This document shows, one piece after another, positions 9,182 to 18,539 of a DNA stretch of 64,000 bases (position 1 is the stretch's first letter; every line of letters starts with the position of its first letter). A model generated the notes under the pieces. It saw only the letters and a list, made by a program, of their open reading frames with translations, did no database searches and was not told where the DNA came from. The stretch is from contig NZ_CP035730.1 in assembly GCF_012222305.1 (NCBI RefSeq), positions 186,001-250,000 on the forward strand. Direction: 5' to 3'. The position numbers and the translations under genes were made by a program. The DNA is from Sulfolobus sp. S-194 (GTDB lineage: Archaea; Thermoproteota; Thermoprotei_A; Sulfolobales; Sulfolobaceae).

Positions 9182-12100
9182 GTTTTAGTTTCTTTTTGTT
9201 TTTACGATGAAGAGACTGAAGGGGAAGACTAATGAGAGTAATGTTTTAGTTTCTTTTTGTTTTTACACGATAGAGTAGTCGGAGTAGCCCACAACGAAAA
9301 AGGTTTTAGTTTCTTTTTGTTTTTACAAGATAGCTAAAGCCCTAGACTTGGAACCAGTAATAGGTTTTAGTTTCTTTTTGTTTTTACAGGAATATTGATG
9401 CTATATGCAGCAGCTCAACTGCATGTTTTAGTTTCTTTTTGTTTTTACATTATAAAGATAGGAGATAAGCAGTACAGGGTACTTAAGTTTTAGTTTCTTT
9501 TTGTTTTTACTAAATACTTTCTGCACACTATGTAGAATGAAGAAAATGGTTTTAGTTTCTTTTTGTTTTTACCTATATATCCAGGCTTTTATGATATTAT
9601 TATAGTCCCTGTTTTAGTTTCTTTTTGTTTTTACTGTAAAGTATAGTGGATTTAGTAATGTTGAAGAATGGATGTTTTAGTTTCTTTTTGTTTTTACATC
9701 TATTTTTTTCTCCTTTCTTTTTGCAGCGTTTGTTTTAGTTTCTTTTTGTTTTTACAAGAAGGACCGGAGGTCATACAGCCTGAACTCTTGTTTTAGTTTC
9801 TTTTTGTTTTTACAGCAAACTACAGTACTGCAGCAGCATCTTTCTAAAGCAGTTTTAGTTTCTTTTTGTTTTTACATTACAAAATTACAAAAAATTGGAG
9901 GAATGGTTAAAATGTTTTAGTTTCTTTTTGTTTTTACGAAGGGGAGCAAGATCTTCTTTTTTTAATTTCCCGTTTTAGTTTCTTTTTGTTTTTACGTAGT
10001 AGTCATCGTAGTCATCGCAAGTATAATAAATGTTTTAGTTTCTTTTTGTTTTTACATCCCTGGAATACACTTTATATACCTCAACCTGACTTGTTTTAGT
10101 TTCTTTTTGTTTTTACATAAATTATCACAGGCGAACAAAAGCACAACAATAGTTTTAGTTTCTTTTTGTTTTTACAGATATGAAGGTACTGTGCATGAGG
10201 CTTTAGTAGGGGTGTTTTAGTTTCTTTTTGTTTTTACAGCTATCCATCCGTATCCTGGACCTCTAAAAAAACTGTTTTAGTTTCTTTTTGTTTTTACCCA
10301 GCTAATATAACTCCTTCTCCAAGCCCTTCATTGTTTTAGTTTCTTTTTGTTTTTACGTTATCGTTAGCTACATTCGGGCCATCAAAGAAATCGTTTTAGT
10401 TTCTTTTTGTTTTTACGAAGATGTGCCTAAACAACCAACGGAAGAAGAGTTAAGTTTTAGTTTCTTTTTGTTTTTACTTGGGGGCTCTCTCTTATAAATG
10501 TCTGAAAAGCATTGTTTTAGTTTCTTTTTGTTTTTACAATTATATCCTCCAGGATCGACGATTGTCTCAAAGTTTTAGTTTCTTTTTGTTTTTACAAAAT
10601 ATGAGATCAAAATCTAATATAACCGCCATTCTGTTTTAGTTTCTTTTTGTTTTTACTTTCTCAGAGACGAAAAAAGTATTATATATTATTTCAAGTTTTA
10701 GTTTCTTTTTGTTTTTACACGCTAAGAGAAAAAAGGAAGGAGAAAAAAATAGATGTTTTAGTTTCTTTTTGTTTTTACGTCCTCTTCCATAACATATCTT
10801 AAATAGAGTCTCAAAGTTTTAGTTTCTTTTTGTTTTTACTATGGTCCCTTGCACGAGCTGTAGTATGCCTACAGTTTTAGTTTCTTTTTGTTTTTACACC
10901 TAAGATTGGGAGTTCACTGACACTGGCAATCCTGTTTTAGTTTCTTTTTGTTTTTACTCATTTTGCCATGTAATTGCAGCTGCTTGCAATGCTGTTTTAG
11001 TTTCTTTTTGTTTTTACATGGTGTTACAGAGGGAATCCTAACAAAGCTAGCTATGTTTTAGTTTCTTTTTGTTTTTACAGGTGATCGTTTTAGATTATAA
11101 GAATCTTGTCATAAAAGTTTTAGTTTCTTTTTGTTTTTACATTAATCATACTGTACCGAGAGCTATTGATATGATGTTTTAGTTTCTTTTTGTTTTTACA
11201 GAATTAACTTTTCCGTTAGGTTTCGATTTTTGTAATAGTTTTAGTTTCTTTTTGTTTTTACAATACTAAGGGTGCTAAGAATGAGCAACAGCAAAAATGT
11301 TTTAGTTTCTTTTTGTTTTTACTTTTTTTAAAAAAGAATTCGATGAGTGTGCGGTAGTTTTAGTTTCTTTTTGTTTTTACAAAGCGTACAGCGATTTCAG
11401 TGAGCAACTGAAATGTTTTAGTTTCTTTTTGTTTTTACATTATATTTAAATTCATAAAAAATATTTTTCAATATTCGTTTTAGTTTCTTTTTGTTTTTAC
11501 TCTATGTCAGCGGGAATTACATGTTCTTTCCCACGGTTTTAGTTTCTTTTTGTTTTTACAAGTGAAAAGCGTAGAATGAGCCTTTCTGACCTCTGTTTTA
11601 GTTTCTTTTTGTTTTTACGGAATAGAGGTGGTAGAAATTACTACACAACTTATTAAGTTTTAGTTTCTTTTTGTTTTTACTTCTACGTCCGATTTATAAC
11701 AAAATCATGATTCCGCAGTTTTAGTTTCTTTTTGTTTTTACCCTATCATATTCCCGTATGCTATCCTTTGCTTCAATGTTTTAGTTTCTTTTTGTTTTTA
11801 CTTTCTTTCTTACGATCTCATTTGCTTCTATATTTACGTTTTAGTTTCTTTTTGTTTTTACATGACTCCAGCTATAACTTGTGGTTCTTGAATCCAGTTT
11901 TAGTTTCTTTTTGTTTTTACCTTAGCGTAAAGTTGGTAAGATATTGCACCTAATGAAAGTTTTAGTTTCTTTTTGTTTTTACATCATTATTGCGACAATA
12001 TGTCATAACATTATATCTCGTTTTAGTTTCTTTTTGTTTTTACTTTGAGTGTATCAAAGAAGTTATTGAATGCCCTATGTTTTAGTTTCTTTTTGTTTTT

Positions 12101-13144
12101 ACAATGGAAGACCTTGTCTGTAAGCTACACATTGTATTGCTGTTTTAGTTTCTTTTTGTTTTTACATATGGAAAGTATACAGTCTTTTGTGCTATGACAA
12201 GTTTTAGTTTCTTTTTGTTTTTACCATCAATTCTACTAAAGTGCTGGTGTCTACACTATAGTTTTAGTTTCTTTTTGTTTTTACTTTTTGCTAGCATGAT
12301 AGGGCAAGTGGATGCAGGTTCGTTTTAGTTTCTTTTTGTTTTTACAAGAAAGAAAACGGGAAATGGGTATTCAAACGCCTGGCGTTTTAGTTTCTTTTTG
12401 TTTTTACAATTAACATCTTTACCCTGCATCCACTGTAATAACGTTTTAGTTTCTTTTTGTTTTTACTTAACCACGTCAGATCGTCCTCATGAAATGACTC
12501 ATGTTTTAGTTTCTTTTTGTTTTTACAATACAACAGCTCAACTACGCCTCAATCAATCCTGTGTTTTAGTTTCTTTTTGTTTTTACTATATTAGGCAAAC
12601 GTAGTTCAGTCTCAACAATAAATAGTTTTAGTTTCTTTTTGTTTTTACTGTTGTTTTCTAAAGCCTCTTTTATTTTCCCGCAAGTTTTAGTTTCTTTTTG
12701 TTTTTACGTAAGCGTAAGGAACCCTCCATTAGCAAACTTATTATGTTTTAGTTTCTTTTTGTTTTTACAAGAAATAGATAAAAAATTATCAAAATATAAT
12801 AAAGAAAGTTTTAGTTTCTTTTTGTTTTTACAAAGTATTGTGAACAAAAAAATATTGCACCAAGTAAGTTTTAGTTTCTTTTTGTTTTTACTGTACAAAT
12901 GATGTATATCTTTTTTCATCAGTTTTTAGTTTTAGTTTCTTTTTGTTTTTACGGCTGTGGAGATGCCTATTCAACATCACAATATTTTATAGGCGGTGGT
13001 TTTAGTTTCTTTTTGTTTTTACAGAAGTAAAAACATGCACAGGGTGCTAAGCTGCTATAGTTTTAGTTTCTTTTTGTTTTTACTCCGCCGTGCTAACTCA
13101 ATATGGTGTGACAGGCCCTAGTTTTAGTTTCTTTTTGTTTTTAC
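9182..13144 (-). CRISPR. CRISPR array 1, about 66 repeats
   Basis: I counted 66 copies of a 24-bp repeat that on the given strand starts GTTTTAGTTTC and ends GTTTTTAC, separated by 65 spacers averaging 36.6 bp. The leader is the 210-bp block right of the last repeat, because the same block sits right of array 2. The array is therefore transcribed on the minus strand, and the newest spacers are near 13,120. In crRNA sense the repeat ends ACTAAAAC, which gives the predicted 8-nt handle. All copies seen keep the G at the left edge. The repeat resembles the class I recall from Sulfolobus acidocaldarius. It is presumably processed by the Cas6 encoded at 15483. Confidence 0.97.
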
Positions 13145-13354
13145 TTGATCTTGTTGGTCGTTGTTTTTTCGTTTGTTTTTCCTATTTATAAGGTTTACTC
13201 TATGTTCTGTATCCTAGAGGTTTGTCTTTGGTGTTGAAGGGTTTTTTAGGTGGTTTTAGGGTTATCCTAAAAGTTTTTATGTATGGGTGTTGAAGGTGGG
13301 ATATTCCTAAAAATAAGGGGATTTTTTACGTTTAAAAACGTAGAAGACGTAAAA
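13145..13354 (-). promoter_or_regulatory. Leader of CRISPR array 1
   Basis: These 210 bp are identical, as far as I can read, to 42074-42283 beside array 2, and the two flanks diverge right after. Reading on the minus strand, a TATA box (CCTTATAAATAGG, complement of 13181-13193) is placed to start transcription about 10-15 bp before the first repeat. The word GTGTTGAAGG occurs twice (13231-13240 and 13287-13296), each followed by a CCTAAAA word. The outer end carries an inverted repeat TTTTACG/CGTAAAA (13324-13330 and 13348-13354). Such elements could serve adaptation or regulator binding. Confidence 0.9.
13181..13193 (-). promoter_or_regulatory. TATA box for the array 1 precursor RNA
   Basis: On the minus strand it reads CCTTATAAATAGG, a near-ideal archaeal TATA box. 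It lies 37-49 bp from the first repeat, so the transcript should start in the last few leader bases. Confidence 0.65.
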
Positions 13355-13495
13355 CTTTACAGATAATTAACAATATATCAGATAGAAGTTTTTACTTTCT
13401 AGTGAAAATCTATAATTATTCTATTCTTTCTGACAGTATGAAAATTTTTTAAACTATTTATATATATTAACTATGATTAACTAATTGAGTGTGGA
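13355..13495. other. A/T-rich spacer between leader and IS element
   Basis: About 140 bp beyond the conserved leader block, not shared with the region beyond the array 2 leader. No reading frame or repeat is visible. Confidence 0.4.
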
Positions 13496-13683
13496 AAACA
13501 ATTTTGTTAATTCAGTATAAATTATATAAATTTTTTCTTTTTGAGTAAAATAAATTGTACAAAGCTCCCGTAATACCATAACTAACCTACTTACACATCA
13601 AGACTCTACCCCAGCTGTTCTCTGGATAGAGTTAAACCTAACCAACTAACACACACGAGTAACCGAAGTGAGAACGCTTTTTA

Positions 13684-13749
13684 GGGTGAGCACGGGGTAA
13701 TACCCAGGTGAGACCACGGGAACAAGATGGAAAATCCCCGTGCTCACCC
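13684..13749 (+). repeat. Perfect 14-bp hairpin at the start of the IS6-like transposase
   Basis: GGGTGAGCACGGGG at 13684-13697 pairs exactly with CCCCGTGCTCACCC at 13736-13749 around a 38-nt loop. It ends about 17 bp before the probable ATG at 13767. A stem this long and GC-rich is unlikely by chance here. It may shield the transposase gene from outside transcription, as inverted repeats do in some bacterial IS elements. Confidence 0.75.
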
Positions 13750-13766
13750 AAGTAATACTAATACTA

Positions 13767-14416
13767 ATGGAGTATATTAATCTTAAGCCGAGATTCCACT
13801 CGGCAGAAAACGTAGCCCTAGCCTGCTACCTATGCGGACTATCCTCTTGGAGAACCACAATACCACACTCCACCCTACTATACTACTACAGAAGGTTGAG
13901 TTACGTGAGGTATGCAGTACCCTTGAGCGGGGAATACGCAATAGACGAGACCAAGGTGAAACTAATCAAGGGAGAATACTATTACGTGTGGGTTGTCAGG
14001 GATGTGAAGACAAAAGCCATACCCTTCTTCATGCTAACAAGTGTTAGAAGCGGTATACACATACTAGTAGTCTTGGTAAACATGAGGGGAATGAGGAAAC
14101 AGCAAGGAGAGTATTTAGAACTAGGATAGACAAGGTAATTTACTTACATGATGGTGCAACAGCATATAACGCCTTCTCGTGGTTCAACGTAGAACACAAA
14201 AGAGTAACATTTAATGAGAGGGATTACGCAGAACAAGGCTTCAGGACACTAAAACACAGAATTGCGCCGATGGACTTCCACTTCCCTTGGAACTCAAACA
14301 AGCACACGATAATGAGGTGGTTGTCCGCACTCTTCTTTGCCTTCAACACACTTTACGTCCCGACGTATTTATTAGACAAGGGGGTGATAATAAATGTAAA
14401 TATTACAAATGAGTGA
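13767..14416 (+). pseudogene. IS6-like transposase, frameshifted
   Basis: The first part reads through YAIDETKVKL, which holds the first catalytic Asp, and VRDVKTKAIPFFML. At about 14088 one base is missing relative to the copy at 44442 (GGAATGAGG here, GGAATCGAGG there), and the frame stops at 14129. The second half then continues in another frame with LHDGAT (second Asp) and YAEQGFRTLKHRI (catalytic Glu). These are the landmarks of IS6/IS240-type transposases. An intact protein would have about 220 residues. The N-terminus present here is missing from the other copy. A GTG at 13740 opens the frame earlier, but the ATG at 13767 is the likelier start. Confidence 0.75.
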
Positions 14417-14431
14417 AATTGTTGTCCACTC

Positions 14432-15482
14432 TCGACTTTATTATATACAATAATTTTACTAGTCAAAAATTTTATGATGCTGATAAAGAGTTTTAATTAA
14501 TCTACTTCTCGAAAACATTTTTCTTCTGCATAAAAATCTACACACAAAGATTATACTCTTATGTTATACATTGAAACTTTTATAAGGTGCTAAGATGATG
14601 TCTTGAATTAATATCTTATATTATACATTGAAACCTCTTGGAATCTATATATAATAAGAAATAGTAAAAGAATATGTTTATTCTTTATCTTAGCTTATTA
14701 CTGCTCCATTGGTTGATTCTTTCTTATGAAAACTGTTTCGGATCTTTTACAAAAAAGATGGGGCGTCAGTAATAAATCTTTGAGTCATATTTTAAACATA
14801 GTCAGCTAACATTGCCACGTGAGTCCTCTATAAATGTTTGTATTGGCTGAGGGTGTTAGTGATAATAGAATTTCATTGAATTATAGTCCATGTCTGGGCG
14901 TTAGATATTTGACTGATCAAAATTAAAGTAAAATGAATAGAAGGAAAAGGAGGAATAAGTATGGATTCTCTACATAATAGTACAATTTTATATAGTATAT
15001 TACTTTTGATTACTTTTTATTAATTTATTGATCTTCAATCTAATTTTAATTGGCTTTGGGTAGTTTGTGAGAAAGACCTTAACTATGTGAAGCTTATCTT
15101 CTTTTATTGCTTAGCAATGACTTTTTCTGGCAGTTTACAATCTTGATGGATTCTTATAAGGCAGTTAAATATAAATTAGGTTTAATTAAGTGATGGAGAA
15201 AATATTCTGACAAAGAAGAGAAAAGGAGTTCATGTATATAAGATAGATCTGTTAAAGACTAGTTTATTAAGAGTTAGATGTTTTATTCTTACTCTTAAAT
15301 TTTAATCAAATGTTAAGATGAAAAATAAGATTAAACGTTAGTTTATATAATTAGAGTGATGTGGTAACAAGGAGTAGATGGAAGTTATATATCTCCGAAG
15401 AATTAATCTAGTTTGAAAAATGTTATTTACGGAGATGGCTATATATTATATAATCTGCTAATTGATGGCATCTAAAATTTTG
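14432..15482. other. Intergenic region with a pair of CRISPR-like repeats
   Basis: About 1 kb without a credible gene. The one ordered feature is the 20-bp repeat pair at 14558-14634. The remainder is A/T-rich and irregular. Confidence 0.4.
14558..14634 (+). repeat. Two-copy direct repeat ending ATTGAAAC, possible mini-CRISPR relic
   Basis: CTTATGTTATACATTGAAAC at 14558-14577 recurs at 14615-14634 with one change (A for G). A unique 37-bp segment lies between. The 3' end ATTGAAAC is the classical archaeal crRNA handle, and the 57-bp period is close to a Sulfolobales CRISPR unit. The repeat differs from that of arrays 1 and 2. It could be a remnant of another array class or a virus-type mini-array. 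With only two copies, chance or a regulatory repeat cannot be excluded. Confidence 0.4.
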
Positions 15483-16364
15483 TCATTCTGTCTCTATTAT
15501 TGCGTAACCGAATCCTGTTCCTCTACTTGTTCCTATTCCCATTATCTGTGCATGTCTAAGTATTTTCTTAAAATCTTCTATAACTTCTTTTCTTAATTTT
15601 TGTCTTCTTATAAACTTAGCGTAGCCTATTATACCTGGAAGGAGTTTATTATCGTAATTATACCATACTACTTTTACGTTTCTTAATATGTCTGGCGTTT
15701 CTCTAAATGCGTAACCAAGCCTTATTATTGTTTTACCGTATCTGGCTCTTAGTAGTTCGTAAACGTTTACTGAAAATATTACGGGTGGTAATGGTAGGAA
15801 TCTCTTTAGTCTATCTCTTTCTACCCCCGCTATGTATGAGAATGGATCTCTGAATAATGTAGGTGAGATGAATTTTACTTTAAGTGTGGTGAAATTTGAC
15901 GGAGGATCAGTTACTTCAACCAATTGGTATTCTCTCATTCGAACTTTTACTTCAAATTCTCCGTATTTCATTTTTATCCCGGAGGAGAGGTTAATTAATG
16001 CTTTTGATAGTTGCGGTTTGAGAGCGTTGTTTATTCCTACCAAGAAGTAATATTCTCCTCCTATTTCTAATGGTATTTTCTTGTCGTTATTCGAATAACT
16101 CTTAAGGTAAATAGGTATTGTTGGTAATGGAATTGAGGTTAATCCATTATTTTTCTCTTTGTTGCTGTATTTAAGTAATGGTGTTATTCTTATAGGCTTC
16201 GGATTTAATTCCTTTAATTGTTTCTCAAATATTTCTTCTAATTCGGGGTTTGCTTGTATTAAGAGGGCTTTTACGAATTTTCCGGTATAGTCTGTTGTAA
16301 TGAAGCGTGAAACGTTAACTCTTATTAGATGGAGAGAATATAACAACTCTTCTTCCTCTTCCAA
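15483..16364 (-). CDS. cas6: Cas6 CRISPR RNA endoribonuclease
   Basis: The protein has 293 residues with the C-terminal glycine-rich loop of Cas6, GIGTSRGTGFGYA, in its last 20 residues, and the two RAMP-like ferredoxin folds expected from its length. Cas6 cuts the array transcript inside each repeat and leaves the 8-nt 5' handle. No other Cas6 is visible, so it probably serves both effector complexes. The frame opens at a TTG at 16364 (MEEEEELLYSLHLIRV). A TTG at 16346 would give MLYSLHLIRV, closer to the usual Cas6 N-terminus, and the purine-rich GGAAGAGGAAGAAGAG before it could act as its ribosome site. It stands between array 1 and the vapC gene on the same strand as the array. Confidence 0.85.
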   Translation of the reverse strand: MEEEEELLYSLHLIRVNVSRFITTDYTGKFVKALLIQANPELEEIFEKQLKELNPKPIRITPLLKYSNKEKNNGLTSIPLPTIPIYLKSYSNNDKKIPLEIGGEYYFLVGINNALKPQLSKALINLSSGIKMKYGEFEVKVRMREYQLVEVTDPPSNFTTLKVKFISPTLFRDPFSYIAGVERDRLKRFLPLPPVIFSVNVYELLRARYGKTIIRLGYAFRETPDILRNVKVVWYNYDNKLLPGIIGYAKFIRRQKLRKEVIEDFKKILRHAQIMGIGTSRGTGFGYAIIETE

Positions 16365-16434
16365 TGCAATTAAAATGTATTTTAAGAAGATAATAAATTT
16401 GCAGATCGGATTTTTTATGCTAATATGATGAAGA

Positions 16435-16833
16435 TTAGTCTAATTTATTTTCAATTAGCTTCTTAGCTTCTAATAATTCCTTATCAAGGCTTATCATTTC
16501 ACTACCCATGATAATACTTGCTGATAGATGAAGGAGATCTAGTGTTTTTAGCTTAACTCTGTTACAAATTCTCAGAGCCATGTCGAATATTTTATTTAAT
16601 TCTATATCTTTTACTTTACAATCGCACTTATTGAGTGCATAATCTACAAGGGCGTCTAGTTCTTCGTCTGAAAGCTTCATAGTCCTAAAAAATACTGAAT
16701 AAAGTTCAATAACTACAAGTTTACTTACTAGTCTTTCTCCGTCTTTAGGATAATTTGCGAATGCTTTTTCATGGTTAGGGTCTTTTTCATTAATTAGAGC
16801 TATTATAACGCTTATATCGATATAATACTTCAT
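16435..16833 (-). CDS. vapC: VapC-type PIN-domain toxin ribonuclease
   Basis: The protein has 132 residues and a PIN domain: Asp6 in YIDISVIIALI, a central Glu in VVIELYS, and the C-terminal acidic pair in LKTLDLLHLSASI and ISLDKEL. VapC toxins are metal-dependent RNases held in check by a VapB partner encoded just upstream. Here the upstream vapB is broken (16830-17062), and its old stop overlaps this ATG. The toxin frame is intact and the catalytic acids are present. It may be silent, tolerated, or neutralised by another VapB such as that at 45301. Confidence 0.85.
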   Translation of the reverse strand: MKYYIDISVIIALINEKDPNHEKAFANYPKDGERLVSKLVVIELYSVFFRTMKLSDEELDALVDYALNKCDCKVKDIELNKIFDMALRICNRVKLKTLDLLHLSASIIMGSEMISLDKELLEAKKLIENKLD

Positions 16834-17062
16834 TCTCTTTCCCTTAATAAGTCTTCAAAAGTCGGCAACTCGTCCTTCTCTTAACCACTTCTCAGTCAGT
16901 TCTTCAACTTTTTCTTTTTTTAAGTTCCTCTTTAGCTTTGTCAAGACCGTAAGAAAGAATGAGATTAAAAGCTTCATTCCTAGATTTAGCCATACCCATC
17001 TCCTACCATTTTTCGGCTATTTCGTAATACTCATCCTTTACTTTAAGTGTTATAATCTTCAT
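16830..17062 (-). pseudogene. Broken VapB antitoxin gene
   Basis: On the minus strand it starts ATG at 17062 and reads MKIITLKVKDEYYEIAEK, then meets a TAG. It continues with EMGMAKSRNEAFNLILSYGL, shifts frame in an A-rich run after EELK, and then reads VEELTEKWLREG before another frame change. The order matches the intact VapB at 45301 (AKLIEKMIELGIARSKNEAVNLLIEYGR). The old stop overlaps the vapC start as ATGA. At least one stop and two frameshifts make a working antitoxin unlikely. Confidence 0.75.
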
Positions 17063-17184
17063 ACTGTAATGTTACTTAAGTAATAAAATAAGCTACTCTG
17101 CGAAAATAATGTGAAGTACGTATAAAGAACATTAAAGCGCTTTTATATTATGTGCTGTTCTTTGCTGTGTTTTATGCCTTTGGA

Positions 17185-17200
17185 AAAGAAATAATATACT
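17185..17200 (+). promoter_or_regulatory. TATA box of cas1
   Basis: AAAGAAATAATATACT ends 23 bp before the ATG at 17223. The spacing suits a leaderless cas1 transcript. Confidence 0.5.
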
Positions 17201-17222
17201 AGCTCTCCATATAATATTTAAT

Positions 17223-18125
17223 ATGATACTGATAGTCAAGAAGGCTAAAGTATACAAAAAGGGTTCTAATATAGTTGTGGAGACCTCTAGAGGTATTACA
17301 GAGTACAGTACATTAGATCTGGATTTGTTAGTGATTATAGGTAATGAGGTGGAGATTGATTCAGGTACGTTACTTTTTCTTTCTTCAATAAATGCCCCAG
17401 TGCTTATTCACGGCAAAAAGTATGATGTTACTCTGGTACCGCCCTTTTTGAACTCAATTTCCTCAATTAGAAGAGCACAATATACAGTCTCTGATACGTT
17501 TATGCTGAACGTAGCTAAGTCCTTTATAACTGGGAAGATAAAAGGGATGGTGAACCTTACAAAATATTTTTCTTATATAAGGGGAATTGAAATAAATATG
17601 GATATCGATATGGAAAAGATAAATAAAGCAGCTGATGTTGATTCGCTCAGGGTGGCAGAGGCTGAGTTGAGTAAGAAAATATGGGAGAAATTGAGAAATT
17701 TTCTTCCTTCCGATTTCCCTGGGAGAAAGCCTAGGGGCGAGGATGTAACTAATAGGACTATTGATTATGCATATTCTTTAGCATATTCTATGATTACTCA
17801 TGCTATTATGTCAGCTGGTTTAGATCCATATTACGGTTTTATGCATAAGAATATGCCGGGAAGATATTCGTTAACTTACGATTTTTCTGAGATGTTTAAA
17901 CCGTTTTGTGTCCATGTTGTGATCTCCACAGTTAATAAATATTCATTGGGATTGGATAAGAGAGGTTATTTAGACTCTAAGTCCCTAACTATAATAACTA
18001 AGAACTTTTATGAGATGATGATGAAAAAGAAGATAAGGAGTGCTATTTATACTAAGGCTAATGAGTTGAGGAAGTCAATTGTTGAATTTAAGGCTTTTGC
18101 TCCTTATATATATAAACCTAAATAA
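17223..18125 (+). CDS. cas1: Cas1 CRISPR integrase
   Basis: The protein has 300 residues, normal for archaeal Cas1. The N-terminal beta domain is followed by the helical catalytic domain. The metal ligands fit Glu146 or Glu148 in [14 protein letters not shown], His208 in DPYYGFMHK, and Asp220/Glu223 in [35 protein letters not shown] is the usual core helix. With Cas2, Cas1 integrates new spacers at the leader end. It stands alone: cas2 and cas4 are 26 kb away beside array 2. It is separated by 414 bp from the I-D effector operon and probably has its own promoter. Confidence 0.95.
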   Translation: MILIVKKAKVYKKGSNIVVETSRGITEYSTLDLDLLVIIGNEVEIDSGTLLFLSSINAPVLIHGKKYDVTLVPPFLNSISSIRRAQYTVSDTFMLNVAKSFITGKIKGMVNLTKYFSYIRGIEINMDIDMEKINKAADVDSLRVAEAELSKKIWEKLRNFLPSDFPGRKPRGEDVTNRTIDYAYSLAYSMITHAIMSAGLDPYYGFMHKNMPGRYSLTYDFSEMFKPFCVHVVISTVNKYSLGLDKRGYLDSKSLTIITKNFYEMMMKKKIRSAIYTKANELRKSIVEFKAFAPYIYKPK

Positions 18126-18539
18126 TATATTTGTGTTAATGTTAGCTACTGGTTTACCACAATTTTTGTAACTCCACGTATTGTAAACTTTTCCGTTTTC
18201 GTTGCTCCTAATAAGCCATAAGATTTGAGTAAAAGATTCTCTTTAGACGTAATGAATTAATTAGACAAAGAAAAAACTATATTATCTTTAATTTTATTGC
18301 CCCGTCAAAAATCATCCTATATTATACCTTAAGATCTGAAAAATGCGTCTAACAGCTTAAATCTTAGCGTTAATCTTCTTTAAAATTTCAGATTTCTACT
18401 ATATATAGAGAAAGCACTAGCTCTTTATGTTTCTTTAACTCTTGAAAATTTCCAATAAATATTTGACATAGATTTGACGAAATAATCAAAAATTCAAGCA
18501 TTCATATAAAGTTATATACCTCCAGTTAATATTTTTAAT
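18126..18539. other. Gap between cas1 and cas10d
   Basis: No complete gene is seen. On the minus strand, about 18150-18260 gives an open stretch (LLLKSYGLLGATKTEKFTIR) flanked by stops, possibly a decayed gene end. The right edge carries the cas10d promoter. Confidence 0.35.
18504..18518 (+). promoter_or_regulatory. TATA region of the type I-D effector operon
   Basis: ATATAAAGTTATATA lies 22-36 bp before the first ATG at 18540. It is the only TATA-like block ahead of cas10d and should drive the four-gene operon. Confidence 0.55.

Larger units (their letters stand above)
13496..14431 (+). mobile_element. IS6-like insertion sequence, inactivated copy
   Basis: An imperfect inverted pair, GAGTGTGGAAAACAATTTT at 13496-13514 and TGAAATTGTTGTCCACTC at 14414-14431, probably marks the ends. 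It encloses a small DDE transposase gene. A second copy lies at 44434-45075, truncated at its 5' end. The left border is less certain than the right, because typical IS6 elements of this order are somewhat shorter. Confidence 0.6.

Noticed and set aside
11732-12919. Several open frames across CRISPR array 1 giving peptides such as VLVSFCFY, FSFFLFL or CKNKKKLK
   Set aside because: They are translations of the 24-bp repeat with spacer-derived pieces between and have no gene features.
13496-14431. A clear target-site duplication at the IS6-like element
   Set aside because: The flanking bases do not give a convincing direct repeat, and the left border is uncertain.
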